The position numbers were made by a program, and so were the translations under genes. A stretch of 33,952 bases of DNA from Curvibacter delicatus NBRC 14919 (lineage in GTDB: Bacteria > Pseudomonadota > Gammaproteobacteria > Burkholderiales > Burkholderiaceae_C): positions 1 through 33,952 of the forward strand of contig NZ_BCWP01000034.1 of NCBI RefSeq assembly GCF_001592265.1, in the 5' to 3' direction. The notes below the pieces were generated by a model, which did no database searches, was not told the origin of the DNA, and saw only the letters and a program-made list of their open reading frames with translations. Positions 1 through 11,737 of this stretch are shown piece by piece (the first letter of the stretch is position 1; the number at the start of each line of letters is the position of its first letter).

Positions 1-26
1 CCTTAGGTCAATTAAAAGAAACGCAG

Positions 27-54
27 TATACATACAAGCGTGAATGTATGTATA
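27..54. promoter_or_regulatory. AcrR-like operator (perfect inverted repeat)
   Basis: Two 10-bp arms, TATACATACA at 27-36 and TGTATGTATA at 45-54, are exact reverse complements separated by 8 bp. The core arms TACATACA/TGTATGTA and the 8-bp spacing match, as I recall it, the AcrR operator of E. coli acrAB. The site lies 36 bp upstream of the TetR-family start at 90. It probably serves both autorepression and control of a divergent efflux operon lying left of the window. The repeat is seen directly; its role is inferred from the family. Confidence 0.85.
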
Positions 55-89
55 GTCGGGTCATTACAAATACGTTGGAGGGTACCCAC

Positions 90-737
90 ATGGTTCGTCG
101 CACCAAGGCGGATGCGCAGGCCACGCGCTGCAGCCTGCTCGATGCCGCCGAACAGCTGTTCCAGGCGCGCGGTGTCTCACGCACATCGCTCAACGACATT
201 GCGGTGGCGGCCGGTACCACACGCGGTGCCATCTACTGGCACTTCAAGGACAAGGCCGATCTGTTCAACGCCATGATGGAGCGTGTGTCCTTGCCTCTGG
301 AGGAGTCGTTGCAATGTGCGGCGTCGCCCCATGCCCAGTGTCCGGTGCTGGAGCTGCGCAGGGCCATGCTGGAAGCCTTGCGCAAGACGGCGACCGATGC
401 CCAGACCCAACGTGTGTTCGACATCGCCACGCACAAGGTGGAGTACGTGGCCGAGTTGCTGGGGGTGAAGGAGCGCCACCTGCGGGTGCGCAACGAGTGC
501 CTGGCGCGCACCCGGCAGGCGATGCAGCAGGTGACTGAATTGCGCGGGCGCCCCCTGTCCGTGGATGTGAACACCGCGGCGCTGGGGCTGCACGTGATGA
601 TCGACGGCCTGATCCAGAACTGGCTGCTGGACCCCCAGGCATTTGATCTGGTGGCCACCGGCAGCCAGATCTTTGATACCTACCTGGCGGGCTTGGGGCT
701 GCAGCCGGATCAGGTGACGGGCGAAAAGGCAGCCTGA
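90..737 (+). CDS. TetR/AcrR-family repressor of a multidrug efflux operon
   Basis: A 215-residue repressor of the AcrR/TtgR/MexR-like TetR branch, which binds operator DNA as a dimer and releases it when a drug-like ligand binds. The N-terminus (MVRRTKADAQATR) has the usual AcrR opening. It is followed by the helix-turn-helix near residues 30-52 (SLNDIAVAAGTTRGAIYWHF), a strongly conserved TetR signature, and then a helical ligand-binding domain. The start at 90 is preferred over an in-frame ATG at 48 because GGAGG at 78-82 sits 7 nt upstream and because the family N-terminus begins there; the ATG at 48 falls inside the operator. The gene is convergent with recQ, 24 bp away. The regulated pump is presumed divergent and outside the window, so the exact target is inferred. 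Confidence 0.9.
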   Translation: MVRRTKADAQATRCSLLDAAEQLFQARGVSRTSLNDIAVAAGTTRGAIYWHFKDKADLFNAMMERVSLPLEESLQCAASPHAQCPVLELRRAMLEALRKTATDAQTQRVFDIATHKVEYVAELLGVKERHLRVRNECLARTRQAMQQVTELRGRPLSVDVNTAALGLHVMIDGLIQNWLLDPQAFDLVATGSQIFDTYLAGLGLQPDQVTGEKAA

Positions 738-761
738 GGCCCGTCAAACAAGCGCAGGTCG

Positions 762-780
<19 letters not shown>
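738..780. repeat. Degenerate interspersed repeat, copy A
   Basis: On the minus strand it reads GCTATCAAATTCATAGCGAC then CTGCGC, with an inverted repeat CGCTAT (760-765) / ATAGCG (773-778). It resembles an intergenic element I know from Comamonadaceae genomes and recurs at 2612-2680 and 12982-13030. Here it supplies the last codons and the TAG stop of recQ and fills the gap to the convergent tetR. It may act as a bidirectional terminator, though there is no T-tract. Confidence 0.6.
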
Positions 781-2606
<1,826 letters not shown>

Positions 2607-2611
2607 GATGG

Positions 2612-2680
2612 ATGCTATCGAAATAGGAGCAGCTGGCGCATATTCCAAAAGGGCTGAAGCCCGATTTGGCTTGAAATTTA
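2612..2680. repeat. Degenerate interspersed repeat, copy B
   Basis: Begins GATGCTATCGAAATAGGAGC, followed by AGCTGGCGC and a GGGCT-GA-AGCCC palindrome at 2651-2662. The order CTATC, an A/T-rich loop, GC-rich CTGGCGC and then a hairpin matches the copies at 738-780 and 12982-13030. It lies between the rhodanese stop and the RecQ core and would encode the optional N-terminal extension of RecQ. Confidence 0.55.
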
Positions 2681-3073
2681 CATTTGTTCCCAGGGTAGGC
2701 CGTCAAAGCGCCAGCCGTTCAGCGTGGAGCGGCGGAAGCTGTCGTCCAGATCGCCCTCGAAGCCATGCAGCACGTTGATCAGGTTGGTGAAGCCAGCAGC
2801 TTCCAGTGCCAGGCCGGCGTCGAGCGTGCGCTTGCCGCTGCGGCACAGCAGGATCACGGGGCGGCTCTTGTTGCCGGCGGCTTCGCGCTCCACGGCCGCA
2901 ACGAAGCCGGCCGGGTCGGGCGTGAGGTCCGGGTACTCGTACCAGGGGATGTTGTGCACGCCCGGCGGGCGGCCCACGTAGAGCGATTCGATTTCCATGC
3001 GCACATCAATGAACAGCGCATCCGGTTCTTGCTGCAGCAAAGCCCAGGTTTCTTTGGGAAGCAGGTGTTTCAT
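2678..3073 (-). CDS. Rhodanese-like domain protein
   Basis: A 131-residue single-domain sulfurtransferase-fold protein. The active-site loop is CRSGKRT with the catalytic Cys at residue 77 ([11 protein letters not shown]), and the first conserved block is [11 protein letters not shown] near residues 19-29. It keeps the C-terminal GFEGDLD region. There is no signal peptide, so it is probably cytoplasmic. Single-domain rhodaneses carry sulfur as a Cys persulfide; the physiological donor and acceptor cannot be told from sequence. It starts at ATG 3073, divergent from metH1 with a 71-bp gap, and is followed by recQ on the same strand. Confidence 0.85.
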   Translation of the reverse strand: MKHLLPKETWALLQQEPDALFIDVRMEIESLYVGRPPGVHNIPWYEYPDLTPDPAGFVAAVEREAAGNKSRPVILLCRSGKRTLDAGLALEAAGFTNLINVLHGFEGDLDDSFRRSTLNGWRFDGLPWEQM

Positions 3074-3144
3074 ACCCGCTATTGTCCCGGGTTTTGCGGT
3101 GGCGGCTTTCGCCAGCCGGCCAGGCTTTCTACAATGGACGGTCT

Positions 3145-4191
3145 ATGAAGCCCATCCACTACACCCGCGCCCAGGCCCTGCCGGGCATCCTGGCCCACCG
3201 CATTGCCATTCTGGACGGCGCCATGGGCACCATGATCCAGCGTTTCAAGCTTGGCGAAGCGCAGTACCGCGGCGAGCGCTTCAAGGACTTCCACAAGGAC
3301 GTCAAGGGCAACAACGAACTGCTGTCGCTCACGCGCCCCGACGTCATCCGCGACATTCACGAGGGCTACCTGGCCGCCGGTGCCGACCTGATCGAGACCA
3401 ACACCTTCGGCGCCACCAGCGTGGCCCAGGCCGACTACGACATGGCGCACCTGGCGCGCGAGATGAACCTGGCTTCCGCCAAACTGGCGCGCGAAGCCTG
3501 CGACAAGTTCAGCACACCCGACCATCCGCGTTTCGTTGCTGGCGCCCTGGGCCCCACGCCCAAGACCGCCAGCATCAGCCCGGACGTGAACGACCCCGGT
3601 GCGCGCAACATCACCTTCGAGGAACTGCGCGCCGCCTACTACGAGCAGGTCGAAGCGCTGGTCGAAGGCGGTGCCGACGTGCTGCTGGTGGAAACCATCT
3701 TCGACACGCTCAACGCCAAGGCGGCGCTGTTTGCCATCGACGAGTATTTCGAAAAGTCGGGCGAACGCCTGCCCCTCATCATCAGCGGCACCGTGACCGA
3801 CGCCTCCGGCCGCATCCTGAGCGGCCAGACCGTCACCGCCTTCTGGCACAGCGTGCGCCACGCGCAGCCCTTGGCCATTGGCCTGAACTGCGCCCTGGGC
3901 GCGGCACTGATGCGACCCTACATCCAGGAGCTGGCGCGTGTCGCACCCGACACCTTCATCAGCTGCTACCCGAACGCCGGCCTGCCCAACCCGATGAGCG
4001 AAACCGGCTTCGACGAAACCCCCGAGGTGACCAGCCGCCTGGTGCGCGAGTTTGCGGCCGAGGGCCTGGTCAACATCGTCGGCGGCTGCTGCGGCACCAC
4101 GCCGGAGCACATCGGCGCCATCCACAGCGCCGTGGCACCGCTGGCCGCGCGGGCCTTGCACAGCGGCCCGTTCTACCGCGAAGCGGCCTGA
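3145..4191 (+). CDS. metH1: Methionine synthase, homocysteine-binding subunit (split MetH, part 1)
   Basis: A 348-residue protein equal to the N-terminal homocysteine S-methyltransferase module of cobalamin-dependent MetH. It binds homocysteine through zinc and accepts the methyl group from methylcobalamin. It opens with [13 protein letters not shown]. The zinc ligands are Cys249 (GLNCALG) and Cys315-Cys316 ([10 protein letters not shown]), aligning with Cys247, 310 and 311 of E. coli MetH. It ends after the module with its own stop and carries no pterin or B12 domain. The missing modules are encoded at 8066-10786, so the enzyme is probably assembled from two chains. The start is ATG 3145; an earlier in-frame start would put extra, non-conserved residues ahead of [17 protein letters not shown] hairpin CCCCAGC-CTT-GCTGGGG follows at 4225-4241. 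Confidence 0.93.
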   Translation: MKPIHYTRAQALPGILAHRIAILDGAMGTMIQRFKLGEAQYRGERFKDFHKDVKGNNELLSLTRPDVIRDIHEGYLAAGADLIETNTFGATSVAQADYDMAHLAREMNLASAKLAREACDKFSTPDHPRFVAGALGPTPKTASISPDVNDPGARNITFEELRAAYYEQVEALVEGGADVLLVETIFDTLNAKAALFAIDEYFEKSGERLPLIISGTVTDASGRILSGQTVTAFWHSVRHAQPLAIGLNCALGAALMRPYIQELARVAPDTFISCYPNAGLPNPMSETGFDETPEVTSRLVREFAAEGLVNIVGGCCGTTPEHIGAIHSAVAPLAARALHSGPFYREAA

Positions 4192-4224
4192 GGGCAGTTG
4201 GCCCTCAAGTCGCGGCGGGCCATT

Positions 4225-4241
4225 CCCCAGCCTTGCTGGGG
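4225..4241 (+). terminator. Possible terminator hairpin after metH1
   Basis: Perfect 7-bp stem CCCCAGC/GCTGGGG with a CTT loop, 33 bp after the metH1 stop. It is followed by a G-rich stretch rather than T residues, so it is at best a Rho-type or RNA-stabilising hairpin. Confidence 0.35.
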
Positions 4242-4250
4242 GGTGGGGGC

Positions 4251-4450
4251 TGGTTGCTGTTGCGGTTCCACAGCGTACTGCACCTCTTCGTCGCCTTCCT
4301 CGTTCTCGCCGGCGTCAAGATGTGGTGGGCAGCCGGCAAGGAAAGCAGCCTGGACCACACTCGACCCTTAAGCAGCGGCGCAGCGTGATGCCGGTCAGTC
4401 GTGACTGGGACGGCGAGAAGTTCTGGACCTGGGAGAACGGCCGGGTCGGG
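4251..4450 (+). pseudogene. Remnant of a TerC/Alx-family membrane protein
   Basis: Two reading frames joined by a frameshift near 4386 encode a recognisable internal slice of the TerC/Alx metal-homeostasis family. The first frame gives FHSVLHLFVAFLVLAGVKMW followed by WAAGKE, the conserved membrane segment with the KMWWAAGKE motif. The next frame, from 4388, gives MPVSRDWDGEKFWTWENGR, matching the family's loop with GEKF and ENG. The flanking halves of a roughly 320-residue TerC protein are absent, and the match stops where the 3' end of the neighbouring minus-strand gene begins. The call rests on recalled family motifs. Confidence 0.6.
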
Positions 4451-4454
4451 CGCC

Positions 4455-4808
4455 TCAGCCCAGCAGCAGAACGGCTGCCATGGCGGCGGCGGCCGGCACG
4501 GTCTGGATCAACAGGATCTTGCGGCTGGCGGTAGCGGCGCCATAGAGGCCGGCCACGGCCACGCAGCCGAGAACGAACAACAGCGCGTCGCGCTGGCCGA
4601 CGACCAAGGCCCAGGCGATGCCTGCAGCGAGGAAGCCGTTGTAAAGGCCCTGGTTGGCCGCCAGTACCTTGGTGGCCTTGGCGAAGTCGGGGCTGAGGCC
4701 GAACGCCTTCATGCCCCGAGGCTGGTCCCAGAGGAACATCTCCAGTACCAGGATGTAGACATGGATGACGCAGACCACAAGGGCCAGGGTGATGGCAATG
4801 ATGTGCAT
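4455..4808 (-). CDS. DUF1304 small integral membrane protein
   Basis: A 117-residue protein with about four transmembrane helices. The DUF1304 signature is clear: the N-terminal helix with HVYILVLEMFLW, then the F-x-ANQGLYNGFLAAG block, and a C-terminal helical pair. Function of the family is unknown. It is the last gene of a three-gene minus-strand set (5502-6035, 4838-5476, 4455-4808) with gaps of 25 and 29 bp, so co-transcription is likely. The start is ATG 4808; the Shine-Dalgarno is weak. Confidence 0.8.
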   Translation of the reverse strand: MHIIAITLALVVCVIHVYILVLEMFLWDQPRGMKAFGLSPDFAKATKVLAANQGLYNGFLAAGIAWALVVGQRDALLFVLGCVAVAGLYGAATASRKILLIQTVPAAAAMAAVLLLG

Positions 4809-4837
4809 GGGGCGAGCCTGTTGCTGAGTTGTGGACC

Positions 4838-5476
4838 TTAAACAGTAGTACGCGCACGGCGACGTGCCAGCCAGGCAATGAGCCCGGCGGCCACCACCAC
4901 GGCCATGAACCAGCCCAGCGCCCGTGATGCTGCCAGTTCGCCTTCACGCGCGGCGCCCATGAAGAACAGCACGAAGGCCAGCAGGTGCACGCCCAGGCGC
5001 TGCAGGCGCAGCCAGACGGCTTCGGTGCGGGTGGTCCATGCCAGTACGACGTCGACCACCCACCAAAGCGCGAACACGGTGTCGAGCCGCGGCGCACTCA
5101 CGCGCGGTGTGTTCAGGATGCGCTGCCAGTCGTTGCCGAAGATGACCACGGTGGCCCAGTAGAAGTGCACCGCAAACACCAACAGCGACGCGGTCCAGAA
5201 GATGCGCCAGGTCTGGTAGACGCGCGCCGATTGCCGGATGGTCGGGAACAGAGCCAGAGCCGGCGTCGCCAGCAGCAGCGACGCCCAGATGGTGAAGAAG
5301 GTGAGGTGCAGGTCCTGGCGCAACGCTTCGACCATGTCGGCTGTGCCACCGCCGGGTGGCGTGAGCGAAAACAGCACCAGGTCGCGGCTCCACCAGGCGG
5401 CGGCAAAGCACACGGCCAGCGACAGGCCGGACAAGGCCAGCGTGATGCCGGCGGAACGGGAAGTGGAGGTGGTCAT
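4838..5476 (-). CDS. Uncharacterised multi-pass membrane protein
   Basis: I do not recognise this 212-residue protein. It has about five to six hydrophobic segments (near residues 10-28, 60-77, 90-112, 130-146, 160-175 and 185-203) and an Arg-rich C-terminal tail (ARRRARTTV), which suggests a cytoplasmic C-terminus. No catalytic motif is visible. Its position between an Mpo1-like gene and a DUF1304 gene, with short gaps, suggests a shared membrane-related job. The coding signal (strong third-position GC, no competing frame) supports it as a real gene. Confidence 0.7.
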   Translation of the reverse strand: MTTSTSRSAGITLALSGLSLAVCFAAAWWSRDLVLFSLTPPGGGTADMVEALRQDLHLTFFTIWASLLLATPALALFPTIRQSARVYQTWRIFWTASLLVFAVHFYWATVVIFGNDWQRILNTPRVSAPRLDTVFALWWVVDVVLAWTTRTEAVWLRLQRLGVHLLAFVLFFMGAAREGELAASRALGWFMAVVVAAGLIAWLARRRARTTV

Positions 5477-5501
5477 GATGAAAACGAGGTCAGGTGTGAG
5501 T

Positions 5502-6035
5502 TCATGCGTTGCGGGTTGTCCGGGGTGTCTGCCGCGCTACCGGGCCAGTTTGCTGCACGATGTGCCGGTGCAGGGCCTGGGCCAGGCCCAGCGCGAACCC
5601 GGCTTCGGCCACGACGAACATCGGCCCGACCAGCAGGCCGCGCAGATCGTCCACGAAGGCCGGCTTGCGGCCCTCCCAGTAATGGCCGACGAACTGGAAC
5701 ACCCAGCCCACCACGAAGCTGCCCAGTGCGACGGACAGCCAGATTGCCAGCGGCGCCCCTGCCAATGGGTGCGCCAGCATGAGCAGCGTGCCGATGAGCA
5801 CCAGGGTGGTCAGGACAAGTGGCCGTTGTCCCTGCTGCAGGTACCACTGGGCGGCCAGCAGGTAGGCCACGACGTCGAGGCTGACGACCAGGCCGGCGAC
5901 GCTGAATTGCGCGCGCGCCAGCAGCGCGCCAATGGCGAAGACGATGAGCGGAATGCCCACGTAGTGGGTGGTGATGTTGCGCGGATCGCGGTGGTAGCGG
6001 GCGTACTGCACCAGCAGGCGGGTGGCTTGGTCCAT
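5502..6035 (-). CDS. Mpo1-like (DUF962/YGL010w) membrane protein
   Basis: A 177-residue polytopic membrane protein of the DUF962 family. Its yeast member Mpo1 is an Fe(II)-dependent dioxygenase for fatty-acid alpha-oxidation. Visible family marks are the N-terminal YARYHRDPRNITTHYVGIPL, with conserved His residues, and the later GHYWEGRKPA motif, both expected to face the metal centre. The start at 6035 is set by AAGGAG 5-10 nt upstream (plus-strand CTCCTT at 6041-6046); a longer frame to 6143 would run into the divergent regulator. It heads a three-gene operon. Dioxygenase activity of the bacterial protein is inferred only from homology. Confidence 0.82.
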   Translation of the reverse strand: MDQATRLLVQYARYHRDPRNITTHYVGIPLIVFAIGALLARAQFSVAGLVVSLDVVAYLLAAQWYLQQGQRPLVLTTLVLIGTLLMLAHPLAGAPLAIWLSVALGSFVVGWVFQFVGHYWEGRKPAFVDDLRGLLVGPMFVVAEAGFALGLAQALHRHIVQQTGPVARQTPRTTRNA

Positions 6036-6117
6036 GAAGTCTCCTTGGTGGGGTGCCCAAGGATGCCGCGTCTGATGCAAGACGTCTGTCAGAATTTGGA
6101 CAAAGCCGGCAGCGGCC

Positions 6118-6813
6118 ATGATTTCAACCCTGCCACCCACCATGGACCTGACTACTCACGACCCTGCCGCCTTGCAGTCTGCCTTGCAGACCGATGACTG
6201 GTTTGCTGCCAGCCCGCCGGTGCTGCAACAGCAACTGCTGGCGCTCGCCCGTAGGCGGCATCTGGCGCCGGGCGAGTCGCTGTTCGCACGCGGAGGGGAT
6301 GCCGACGGCCTATGCTGCGTTGTGGCGGGGGCCCTGCACATAGGCGCTCATGACGTACAGGGTCAGGCCGCGGTACTGGCCTATCTGGAGCCGTACCAGT
6401 GGTTTGGTGAGATCTCGATGATCGACGGTTTGCCGCGCACCCACGATGCTGTGGCCGATGTGGCCAGCCAGGTGCTGGTGGTGCCGCGCACCGATCTGCT
6501 GGTCTGGCTGGCTGACCACCCCGTCCACTGGCGCGACATGGCACGGCTGGCGTGCCGCAAGTTGCGGGTGGCCTTTGTTGTTCTGGAGGAACTGGCCCTG
6601 TTGCCGCTGGAGGAGCGGGTGTTGCGACGCTTGCAGCTGCTGGCCCAAGGCTACGGCAGCCGTGATGTGATGCGACGCCGTATTCGCGTGGCGCAGGAGG
6701 TGCTGGCGCGCATGTTGGGGGTGAGCCGTCAGAGCGTCAACAAGGCCCTGAAGCAACTGGAGGCACGCGGGGCCTTGCGCCTGCATTACGGCGAGATCGA
6801 ACTGTTGACCTGA
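6118..6813 (+). CDS. Crp/Fnr-family transcriptional regulator
   Basis: A protein of about 231 residues with an N-terminal cyclic-nucleotide-binding-type beta-roll (LAPGESLFARGGDADGLCCV, then LAYLEPYQWFGEISMIDGLPRTH). A long dimerisation helix (FVVLEELALLPLEERVLRRL) and a C-terminal winged helix-turn-helix (RVAQEVLARMLGVSRQSVNK) follow. It lacks the N-terminal Cys cluster of Fnr, so it is not an oxygen-sensing Fe-S type. The cAMP-contacting Arg-Ser pair of Crp is not evident, so the effector is unknown. Two in-frame starts (6118 and 6142) are possible and neither has a good Shine-Dalgarno. It is divergent from the Mpo1-like operon with an 82-bp gap and may regulate it. Confidence 0.85.
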   Translation: MISTLPPTMDLTTHDPAALQSALQTDDWFAASPPVLQQQLLALARRRHLAPGESLFARGGDADGLCCVVAGALHIGAHDVQGQAAVLAYLEPYQWFGEISMIDGLPRTHDAVADVASQVLVVPRTDLLVWLADHPVHWRDMARLACRKLRVAFVVLEELALLPLEERVLRRLQLLAQGYGSRDVMRRRIRVAQEVLARMLGVSRQSVNKALKQLEARGALRLHYGEIELLT

Positions 6814-6850
6814 GCCACGACTGGGCAGGCCCAGAGGACAATCACGCACC

Positions 6851-7918
6851 ATGCACATCGAAGATCTGCGCCAGCGCCTGCATGAACTGGGCGCCAATCC
6901 CCGCCACCAGCACCGCGTGCTGCGCCTGTGGTCGCAGGCGTTGCCGCAGAACCATGGCAGCCGGCCGATTGAGGCCTTTCTGCCGACCACGCTGCGCAAC
7001 GCCTTGCCTGAGATCGAACGCGAGCTGGCTGCGCTGGCCACGGTCCATTCGGAGCATCTGGGTGAGGATGGTTCGCTGCGCCGCGTGGTGGCGCTGGCCG
7101 ATGGGCAGCTGGTCGAGAGCGTGCACATGCCGCCGGGTCGCATTCCGGCGCTGTGCGTGTCGACCCAGGTCGGCTGCGCCGTGGGCTGTACTTTCTGCAT
7201 GACCGGCACTACCGGCCTGATTCGCCAGCTCGGCAGTGCCGAGATCGTGGCCCAGGTGGCGCTGGCGCGGCAGCAGCGGCCGGTGAAGCGTGTGGTGTTC
7301 ATGGGCATGGGCGAGCCGGCGCACAACCTGGACAACGTGCTGGAGGCGATTGACCTGCTGGGCACGGCCGGCAATATCGGGCACAAGAACCTGGTGTTTT
7401 CCACCGTGGGTGACCCGCGTGTGTTCGAGGCCTTGATGGCGCGAAACGAAGGCCAGGTGCGACCGGCGCTGGCGCTCTCGCTGCACACCACCCGGGCTGA
7501 CTTGCGCGAACAACTGCTGCCGCGGGCGCCGCGCCTGACGCCGGACGAGTTGGTGGAAGCGGGTGAGCGATATGCACGCCACAGTGCCTATCCGATCCAG
7601 TACCAGTGGACGCTGCTGGAAGGCATCAACGACACGGACGAGGAAGTCGACGGCCTGGTGCGCCTGCTGCACGGCAAGTACGCCATCCTGAACCTGATTC
7701 CTTACAACGAGGGGGAGGGCATGCCCTACCGCCGGCCGTCGTGGGAAGCAGCGGCCGCGCTTGCGCGCCGGCTGCACCAGCGCGGCATCCTGACCAAGCT
7801 GCGGCAGTCGGCCGGGCAGGACGTTGACGGCGGCTGCGGCCAGCTGCGCGCGCGGGCCGTGCAGGAAAAGGGTGGGCCAGGGCGGCGCGTGATCCCGGTG
7901 CAGGCGGCGCCGGTCTGA
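6851..7918 (+). CDS. RlmN-family radical-SAM RNA methyltransferase (probable paralogue)
   Basis: A 355-residue radical-SAM enzyme of the RlmN/Cfr family, which methylates adenine C2 or C8 in RNA through a methyl-cysteine intermediate. The Fe-S cluster ligands are Cys109, Cys113 and Cys116 (CAVGCTFC). Cys102 (ALCVSTQVGC) and Cys329 (DVDGGCGQL) align with the two mechanistic cysteines 118 and 355 of E. coli RlmN. The GMGEP motif binds AdoMet. The N-terminal domain is shorter and unlike that of housekeeping RlmN, and the neighbours are not the usual ndk-pilF-ispG set, so I think this is a second family member. Substrate (rRNA, tRNA or other) is not predictable. It is followed by the metH2 riboswitch. 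Confidence 0.85.
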   Translation: MHIEDLRQRLHELGANPRHQHRVLRLWSQALPQNHGSRPIEAFLPTTLRNALPEIERELAALATVHSEHLGEDGSLRRVVALADGQLVESVHMPPGRIPALCVSTQVGCAVGCTFCMTGTTGLIRQLGSAEIVAQVALARQQRPVKRVVFMGMGEPAHNLDNVLEAIDLLGTAGNIGHKNLVFSTVGDPRVFEALMARNEGQVRPALALSLHTTRADLREQLLPRAPRLTPDELVEAGERYARHSAYPIQYQWTLLEGINDTDEEVDGLVRLLHGKYAILNLIPYNEGEGMPYRRPSWEAAAALARRLHQRGILTKLRQSAGQDVDGGCGQLRARAVQEKGGPGRRVIPVQAAPV

Positions 7919-7975
7919 GGCTCATTCAGTACACGTACCCAGCAGGCCTGCCGCAAAGCCTTTAAAATCGTAGAC

Positions 7976-8061
7976 TGTCCAAGGAGCGTTGCAGCGGCAT
8001 TCGATGTCGTCAGGCTTGGATGTCCCAACGACGCTCACCTGTTTTGAATACCCCAGGTGAG
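7976..8061 (+). promoter_or_regulatory. S-adenosylhomocysteine (SAH) riboswitch for metH2
   Basis: Matches the ahcY/SAH riboswitch architecture. P1 pairs TCCAAG (7978-7983) with CTTGGA (8015-8020). The conserved AGGAGCGTTGC and GTCAGGCTTGGA segments are present. P2 is 7994-8000 with 8004-8010 and a TCG loop. The pseudoknot helix pairs GAGCGT (7984-7989) with ACGCTC (8031-8036). A competing helix is also possible between CTCACCT (8034-8040) and AGGTGAG (8055-8061), which contains the metH2 Shine-Dalgarno. Ligand binding would capture ACGCTC and free the ribosome site, giving an ON switch, in line with known SAH riboswitches upstream of ahcY, metH and metF. Pairings are read from the sequence; the switching model is inference. 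Confidence 0.9.
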
Positions 8062-8065
8062 TCGC

Positions 8066-10786
<2,721 letters not shown>

Positions 10787-10844
10787 GGTGGTGACGCGAT
10801 GGCCCTGGCGTGTTCAGGGGCATCGTCCTGCCTGCTGTCGGTGG

Positions 10845-10868
10845 CTGTGCGTCTTGCCAGACGCACAG
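10845..10868 (+). terminator. Perfect hairpin downstream of metH2
   Basis: A 10-bp perfect stem, CTGTGCGTCT (10845-10854) and AGACGCACAG (10859-10868), with a TGCC loop, 58 bp after the metH2 stop. Only ATTTA follows, so it is a weak intrinsic terminator or an mRNA 3'-end hairpin. The rest of 10787-11001 holds no recognisable gene; it presumably includes the promoter of the next gene. Confidence 0.5.
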
Positions 10869-11001
10869 ATTTACCTAAGCTTACAAAGCAGACACGTGAA
10901 TCGTGTCCGTTCCTGTTTACCGTAGCGTTCCCAGCGCGTTACAGAAGGCGTGGTGTCAGAGACCTCCAGTTTCCTGACCGTATTCGCAAGAGGAACTCAA
11001 A

Positions 11002-11703
11002 ATGAACGATATGACGCAAACTGCTTCCCGTCCGGTCCGCAACCAGACCCTGTGGGCTGCCATTGGCGTGCTCGGTGTGGCGGTGGTGGCCCTGGGCTCG
11101 GCCCTGTATTTCGTGCAGACGCGCCAGGAGACGCTGCACACGGCCGCGGTGAGTCCGGTCCCCGTGCCGGTGGCGGTGCCGGCACCAAGTGCCGCCGAGC
11201 CCGTGCCGGCGGCAGAACCGAAAACCGCAGTGCCTGAGAAAAAAGCCGGCACCGGCAAGGCGGTGGCCAGCCGGCCGGCCAAGTCGGCGACCAGCCACAG
11301 CGGATCGACTGCAACAGCGCCAGCCGACACGGCGGCGGGCAAATCCAGCACGGTGTTGCCGGCCAAGGAGGTCTGCATGAACTGCGCCACGGTGACCGCC
11401 GTGACGCCGGTGGAGCGCGAGGGCGCAGCCAGCGGTGCCGGTGCCGTGGCCGGTGGTGTGCTGGGGGCGTTGGTCGGCAACCAGTTTGGCGGCGGCGACG
11501 GCAAGACGCTGGCCACCATTGCCGGTGCGGTGGGCGGCGGCATGGCAGGCAATGCGGTCGAGAAAAAAATGAAGAAGGTCACGGCCTATCGCGTGGACCT
11601 GCGCATGGATGACGGCAGTGTCCACAGCATCGAGCAGGCCGCACCGGCCAGCGTCGGTGCGCGTGTGCGGCTTGAGGGCAACACCCTGCAGCCGCTCAAC
11701 TGA
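11002..11703 (+). CDS. Glycine-zipper 2TM-domain envelope protein
   Basis: A 233-residue protein in four parts: a short cytoplasmic N-terminus, one transmembrane helix (~residues 17-40), a long Pro/Ala/Val-rich spacer (~45-120), and a C-terminal glycine zipper. The zipper is GAASGAGAVAGGVLGALVGN, then GGGDGKTLATIAGAVGGGMAGN, typical of the 17-kDa antigen/SlyB-like family. A small beta-domain with basic residues follows. No lipobox is seen, so it is probably anchored by the N-terminal helix in the inner membrane with its zipper in the periplasm or outer membrane. Role unknown; family members affect envelope integrity. AGAGGAA about 7 nt upstream supports the ATG at 11002. Confidence 0.8.
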   Translation: MNDMTQTASRPVRNQTLWAAIGVLGVAVVALGSALYFVQTRQETLHTAAVSPVPVPVAVPAPSAAEPVPAAEPKTAVPEKKAGTGKAVASRPAKSATSHSGSTATAPADTAAGKSSTVLPAKEVCMNCATVTAVTPVEREGAASGAGAVAGGVLGALVGNQFGGGDGKTLATIAGAVGGGMAGNAVEKKMKKVTAYRVDLRMDDGSVHSIEQAAPASVGARVRLEGNTLQPLN

Positions 11704-11737
11704 AGCGCCGGGCCGGGACGGCTGCGCCGGTGACGCT

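Noticed and set aside
3074-3144. Cobalamin or SAH riboswitch upstream of metH1
   Set aside because: The 71-bp gap is too short for a cobalamin switch and lacks the SAH conserved blocks seen at 7976.
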